A stretch of DNA of 8,990 nucleotides, taken from assembly GCA_014379705.1 (NCBI GenBank), contig JACMLI010000223.1, positions 1 to 8,990 on the forward strand. The letters are read 5' to 3'. A model generated the notes under the pieces. It saw only the letters and a program-made list of their open reading frames with translations, made no database searches and was not told where the DNA came from. Position numbers and translations under genes: made by a program. The DNA comes from Gemmatimonadaceae bacterium (GTDB lineage Bacteria; Gemmatimonadota; Gemmatimonadetes; Gemmatimonadales; Gemmatimonadaceae). Below are positions 7,301 to 8,990 of this stretch, in pieces. How positions within the stretch are numbered: position 1 is the first letter of the stretch; each line of letters opens with the position of its first letter.

Positions 7301-7518
7301 ATGTAGAACGTGAGCGGCTGCGACGCGACGCCGGTCGCCGTGGTGACGCGTCCCCCGCGGGCGGGACCCACGTTCCGATAGCGCAGCCCCGCGAACATCG
7401 TCGCGGGAACCGGCTTGGTCAGCGTGGGGGCCGCCGGTCGCGGGGAAGCAGGAGCTTGCGCGCCGGCGAGGTGCGCACCGGTGACCAGCAGGGAGACGAG
7501 GACCAGGGAGCGGGACAT
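4366..7518 (-). CDS. Secreted sortilin/BNR-type Asp-box beta-propeller protein
   Basis: This 1050-residue exported protein belongs to the large family often labelled glycosyl hydrolase, BNR repeat or Vps10-like. Those labels rest on fold only, and its substrate is unknown. The signal peptide is 1-20, with predicted cleavage after AGA before QAP. Eleven Asp-box motifs (S/T-x-D-x-G-x-T-W) are visible: a degenerate one near 83, then 138, 189, 247, 296, 342, 383, 530, 598, 666 and 713. They imply two propellers (about 40-500 and 500-760). YRNVGPARGGRV at 47-58 is typical of the family N-terminus. Residues 812-922 form a beta-rich Ig/FlgD-like domain (LEILDATGKVLRAF, VPGTYQVRV). Residues 933-1045 are helical and charged. 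No Asp/Glu/Tyr sialidase active site could be assigned. No Shine-Dalgarno precedes the ATG. Likely periplasmic or surface-exposed, perhaps in peptide or glycan binding. It has 119 nt of spacer from the HhH gene and may be in the same transcript. Confidence 0.9.
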   Translation of the reverse strand: MSRSLVLVSLLVTGAHLAGAQAPASPRPAAPTLTKPVPATMFAGLRYRNVGPARGGRVTTATGVASQPLTFYMGSTGGGVWKTINAGQTWFNVSDRYFNVGSMGDLDVADSDPNVIYAGTGSDGYRSNVAIGRGVYKSTDAGLTWSHVGLAPVGNIGGVRIHPTNPNIALVAAIGNPFKPNAERGIFRTTDGGRTWTKTLFLSDSTGAVDVEIMPGNPSVVYASMWRAERKPWTIISGAREGGIYKSTDGGVTWKKLAGGLPGELFGKSNVAVSPASPNSVWAILEAKPGSGLYRSDDAGETWKLLSDFAPMLTRPFYYMGVTVHPRDPNIVWTYSEGFYKSTDNGRTFRSQNVPHGDNHDLWINPDAPDIMVQSNDGGANVTIDGGRSWSTIYNQPTAEIYQVAVDNQFPYRLYGAQQDNSTLILPSLPLTTGRPDSPMQEWMSGPGCETGPIMPHRTNPDTVYGACKGQFSRMSMRSGQEQPYWNGGQSLYGNPGKDLELRFQRVAPMEVSPHEANTVYYGSQYVHRTRDGGVTWQTISPDLTLNPPERQQDPSGGPITIDVTGEEYFSVVYAIRESLKEPGVIWTGANDGPFYITRNNGRTWADITPRNLATTSSDFTRNNFKGPPDGCRTQNIEPSPHRAGSAYYAVLCYLLGDFRPFIYRTDDYGTSWTLLTPGDNGIPSDHPTRIVREDPEREGLLYAGTEFGMFISYDNGRTWQSFQLNLPSTPITDLRVHRGDLVMSTQGRSFWILNNLSAVRQAGDRVLAKSVHLFRPMEAYRHRYAGSFGGVESSRNDPADPQYPAMGAQVDYWLGEGVAGPVRLEILDATGKVLRAFTSDGPGEGTATQPSMRQMVTEVTGTPRLTRNPGHNRFTWDLTLAGPWDANPQRNGRNGPMVVPGTYQVRVSAGGTTETQPLNLRLDPRVTRDGVTLVDLREQLQHNLKVRDMVTEVNQLAASLEEGRARLRTATSAADTLRMLEELRAKVVMPSVRYSKPELQSHIQYLYSMTMQSDQKIGRDAITRYAKLRQELDDRILEAKKLLGPRVAM

Positions 7519-7567
7519 GGCGGCGGAGGATCAAGGGGAAGGTGCGGATTCCTGCCCGTGGAACGCA

Positions 7568-7605
7568 GAGGGCGCGAACAGCCGTGGTCAGCCGCCCGCG
7601 CCCTC
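7568..7605 (-). terminator. Hairpin between the HhH gene and the propeller gene
   Basis: GAGGGCGCG (7568-7576) and CGCGCCCTC (7597-7605) are perfect 9-bp inverted arms with a 20-nt loop, 33 nt beyond the stop of the HhH gene and 50 nt before the propeller ATG. There is no T-run on the minus strand after the stem. It may be a weak terminator, an RNA-stabilising stem, or a leader structure of the propeller mRNA. Confidence 0.4.
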
Positions 7606-7637
7606 CCAATCTGTGTTCCGGAACGACCTGCGACCAG

Positions 7638-8273
7638 CTACTTCAGGGTCACGTACCGCTCGAGGCGCGCCACTTCCTTCGCATTCACGTACTTCCCGAT
7701 CTCGCGGCGGAACTGCGCGATGTCCTTGTACGGCCGGTACTCCTTGAACTCGTGGAGCATTTTCTGCCCGAGCCCGGGGATCGTCAGCAGGTCGGCGTCG
7801 GTCGCGGAGTTGAGGTCCATGGGCACGTAGACGTAGCTCTCGAGGCGGGCAAGTTCGGCGTCGTCCACGTACTTGTCGATCTCGCGGTGGAACTGCGCGA
7901 GGTTCTTGTACGGGCGGTACTCCTCGAACTCGTGCAGCATGCGATTGCCGACGCCGGGAATGAGGAGGATCTCCTCCTTGCTCGCCGTGTTGAGGTCGAG
8001 GTGGAGGAAGAGCTTCGCGTAGGTGGCCTTGAGGGCGTCGGCGCCTAACGTGGGGCTCAGCACGGCGTGGAGGTCGGCCATGCGCAGGAAGGGGCGCTTG
8101 TCGACGACGGCCTTCACGAGGGCCGGGGTGAGGCCGGGAACGGTCGCGAGTTGCGCTTCGGTGGCGAGGTTGGGATCGAGGAAGGTGGTCTTCCCGACCT
8201 GCGCGCTGGCGAGGGGGGCGAGGACGACCGTGCCAGCAAGGGCGGCGGTCCGGACGAGCGTGCGCACATTCAT
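7638..8273 (-). CDS. Secreted protein of three tandem 60-residue helix-hairpin-helix repeats (ComEA-like)
   Basis: This 211-residue protein has a signal peptide (1-24, cleavage after ASA) and then almost nothing but three repeats of exactly 60 residues: 31-90, 91-150 and 151-211. Each starts with L/MD-x-N-x-A-T/S and continues with the HhH hairpin (VPGLTP, IPGVGN, IPGLGQ). The second and third are very alike (MLHEFxEYRPYK at both). The first has diverged and lost the second hairpin glycine. HhH repeats bind DNA backbone without sequence preference, and exported ones of the ComEA type take part in DNA uptake. That role here is inference. No comEC or pilus gene is in view. The ATG has AGGAG 7 nt upstream and overlaps the stop of the upstream membrane gene by 4 nt (ATGA). 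The frame is open back to 8948, but that extension is an artefact of the upstream gene and repeats. Confidence 0.88.
   Translation of the reverse strand: MNVRTLVRTAALAGTVVLAPLASAQVGKTTFLDPNLATEAQLATVPGLTPALVKAVVDKRPFLRMADLHAVLSPTLGADALKATYAKLFLHLDLNTASKEEILLIPGVGNRMLHEFEEYRPYKNLAQFHREIDKYVDDAELARLESYVYVPMDLNSATDADLLTIPGLGQKMLHEFKEYRPYKDIAQFRREIGKYVNAKEVARLERYVTLK
7681..7940 (-). repeat. Direct DNA repeat inside the HhH gene, 180-bp period
   Basis: Positions 7681-7760 and 7861-7940 match at 69 of 80 bases with no gap, at an offset of exactly 180 bp. That is one 60-residue protein repeat. Differences include silent changes, so selection holds both copies close. A recent duplication or gene conversion between repeats would also explain it. 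Confidence 0.85.
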
Positions 8274-8746
8274 GAGATGGCTCCTGCAGGGGGAATTCGT
8301 ACATGCTGGCGGCCCTGAAGTCCCGGATGGCGCCAGGTGAAGAGCAGTCCGATCAATCCGAGCTGGATCATGGTACCTGGGGCGAGCGACGGAGTTGCAC
8401 CCTCCATCGCCGCCTTGAAGAGCGCGAACCCGGCGATTTCCGGCGTCCGCTCGAGTTCCCACTCCACGTTTCCGCTGTAGTGGAACCAGGTGCCGACGAC
8501 TCCGGCAAGAAGGTACGTCCCAAGCAATCCCTGGAAGGCGCGTAACGCCACCGGACCAGGCCGGAAGGCCAGCCACGCGCCGAGGACGACGCCGATGGCG
8601 AGGAGCGCCACGGGGACCCATTGCTTCCACCCCTCGAGGTGTTCGAGGAGCACCAGCTCGATGGCGATGCCAGTGACCCCGAAAAGGAAGATGGCGATGA
8701 GGCCGCGCCGGATCACGGCAACCACGGCGGAATCGGGGGAGGTCAC
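8270..8746 (-). CDS. Small four-helix membrane protein of unknown function
   Basis: I do not recognise a named family. The 158-residue product has about four hydrophobic helices (12-34, 42-62, 68-88, 122-138). A polar loop at 89-121 contains WFHYSGNVEWELERTPE, which would face one side of the membrane, and a short basic tail follows. There is no signal peptide cleavage site or catalytic motif. The start is the GTG at 8746, 7 nt after a TATACT -10 hexamer, with no room for a leader or Shine-Dalgarno. The stop overlaps the ATG of the HhH gene (ATGA), so the two are translationally coupled and probably act in the same process at the envelope. It contains the one TTA leucine codon in the window that is not followed by GG. 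Confidence 0.75.
   Translation of the reverse strand: MTSPDSAVVAVIRRGLIAIFLFGVTGIAIELVLLEHLEGWKQWVPVALLAIGVVLGAWLAFRPGPVALRAFQGLLGTYLLAGVVGTWFHYSGNVEWELERTPEIAGFALFKAAMEGATPSLAPGTMIQLGLIGLLFTWRHPGLQGRQHVRIPPAGAIS
8281..8285 (-). promoter_or_regulatory. Ribosome binding site of the HhH gene
   Basis: The minus strand reads AGGAG 7 nt before the ATG at 8273. It fixes the start of the secreted HhH protein and shows that internal genes of this operon use ordinary Shine-Dalgarno initiation. Confidence 0.7.
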
Positions 8747-8753
8747 CAGGGGA

Positions 8754-8767
8754 AGTATACCACGTGG
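8754..8767 (-). promoter_or_regulatory. Extended -10 promoter of the membrane protein-HhH operon, with adjoining palindrome
   Basis: The minus strand reads TGGTATACT, an extended -10 (TG-N-TATACT; hexamer at 8759-8754). No good -35 box is found 16-18 nt upstream, as is common for extended -10 promoters. The perfect 8-bp palindrome CCACGTGG (8760-8767) abuts the hexamer and could be an operator. The GTG start lies 7 nt downstream, so the predicted transcript is leaderless. Confidence 0.6.
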
Positions 8768-8773
8768 GGGACG

Positions 8774-8990
8774 GGATACTGGCTACAGGATACTGGCTAC
8801 AGGACTGGGCACTGGGACTGGCGTACTCGTTTCTGCTTACTGGGACTGGCCTACTGGTTACTCGACTGGTACTGGTGTTAACTGGGGCCGGCGGGCGTCC
8901 AGTCCCAGTCAGCCAGTCCCAGTCAGCCAGCAACCAGTCAGCCAGCACCAGTCGAGTATCCAGTTCGCCAGTCCTAGTAAGCAGTAACCA
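8774..8990. repeat. Large palindromic ACTGG word array reaching the window edge
   Basis: From 8774 the plus strand is built of ACTGG words; from about 8899 it is built of CCAGT words. A 14-bp unit GGATACTGGCTACA is tandem and perfect at 8774-8787 and 8788-8801. A different 14-bp unit CCAGTCCCAGTCAG is tandem and perfect at 8899-8912 and 8913-8926, followed by a 15-nt variant. Arms 8834-8875 and 8942-8983 pair at 37 of 42 positions. The spaces between words carry no unique spacers. No gene is seen here on either strand, and the array may continue past the window. Confidence 0.8.

Noticed and set aside
4366..7518. Reading the propeller protein as a sialidase
   Set aside because: Asp-boxes are structural and occur in many propellers. 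The sialidase arginine triad and FRIP-type motif could not be identified.
7519..7637. Separate promoter for the propeller gene
   Set aside because: Apart from the 7568-7605 hairpin, I found no -35/-10 pair or extended -10 on the minus strand in this spacer.
5593..7830. A 745-codon open frame on the plus strand opposite the propeller gene
   Set aside because: It is antisense to a clearly conserved secreted protein. Its composition (Arg, Val, His and Asp-rich, no domain) is typical of a high-GC shadow frame.
8274..8948. N-terminal extension of the HhH protein reaching into the ACTGG array
   Set aside because: It would run through another gene in a different frame and through low-complexity repeats. 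The signal peptide, AGGAG and ATGA overlap all fix the start at 8273.
8774..8990. Possible CRISPR array
   Set aside because: Units are 14-15 bp, degenerate and contiguous, they invert halfway, and there are no unique spacers of constant length or cas genes.

Overview
The window is high-GC bacterial DNA with densely packed genes and several 4 to 8 nt gene overlaps. Gene content points to Gemmatimonadota or a close relative such as Acidobacteriota: a secreted Asp-box (sortilin/BNR-like) propeller protein, a small winged-helix regulator paired with a six-helix membrane protein, and a secreted protein of tandem HhH repeats. This placement rests on general family resemblance, not on a marker gene.

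Left part, plus strand (1-2356): a nested inverted repeat (58-111), a MarR-type regulator (141-659), then purE (729-1220) and purK (1217-2356), which overlap by 4 nt. PurK and PurE together carboxylate AIR to CAIR in de novo purine synthesis. Centre, minus strand (4199-2430, read right to left): a tightly overlapping operon of a membrane protein, a winged-helix regulator and an UppS-type cis-prenyltransferase, which makes the lipid carrier for cell-wall precursors. It is driven by a well-formed TTGACG-17-TACACT promoter whose -10 lies 7 nt before the proposed GTG start. Right part, minus strand: a 1050-residue secreted propeller protein (7518-4366). Upstream of it is a two-gene operon (8746-7638) of a small membrane protein and a secreted protein built of three exact 60-residue HhH repeats.

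The most unusual content lies between the genes. Three intergenic spaces (2345-2426, 4254-4362, 8774-8990) are filled with short degenerate words. Each space uses a different word: GATTCGTGA, CTAGTGG or ACTGG. In each, the word runs forward in the left half and as its reverse complement in the right half, so the whole spacer is one large imperfect palindrome. Two further patterns cross gene boundaries. A GTTAGGC/A heptamer recurs in the sense strand of unrelated genes and accounts for nearly all TTA leucine codons. Two minus-strand operons also have a -10 hexamer exactly 7 nt before a GTG start, which suggests leaderless transcripts. No RNA gene, CRISPR array, insertion sequence or phage gene was seen.
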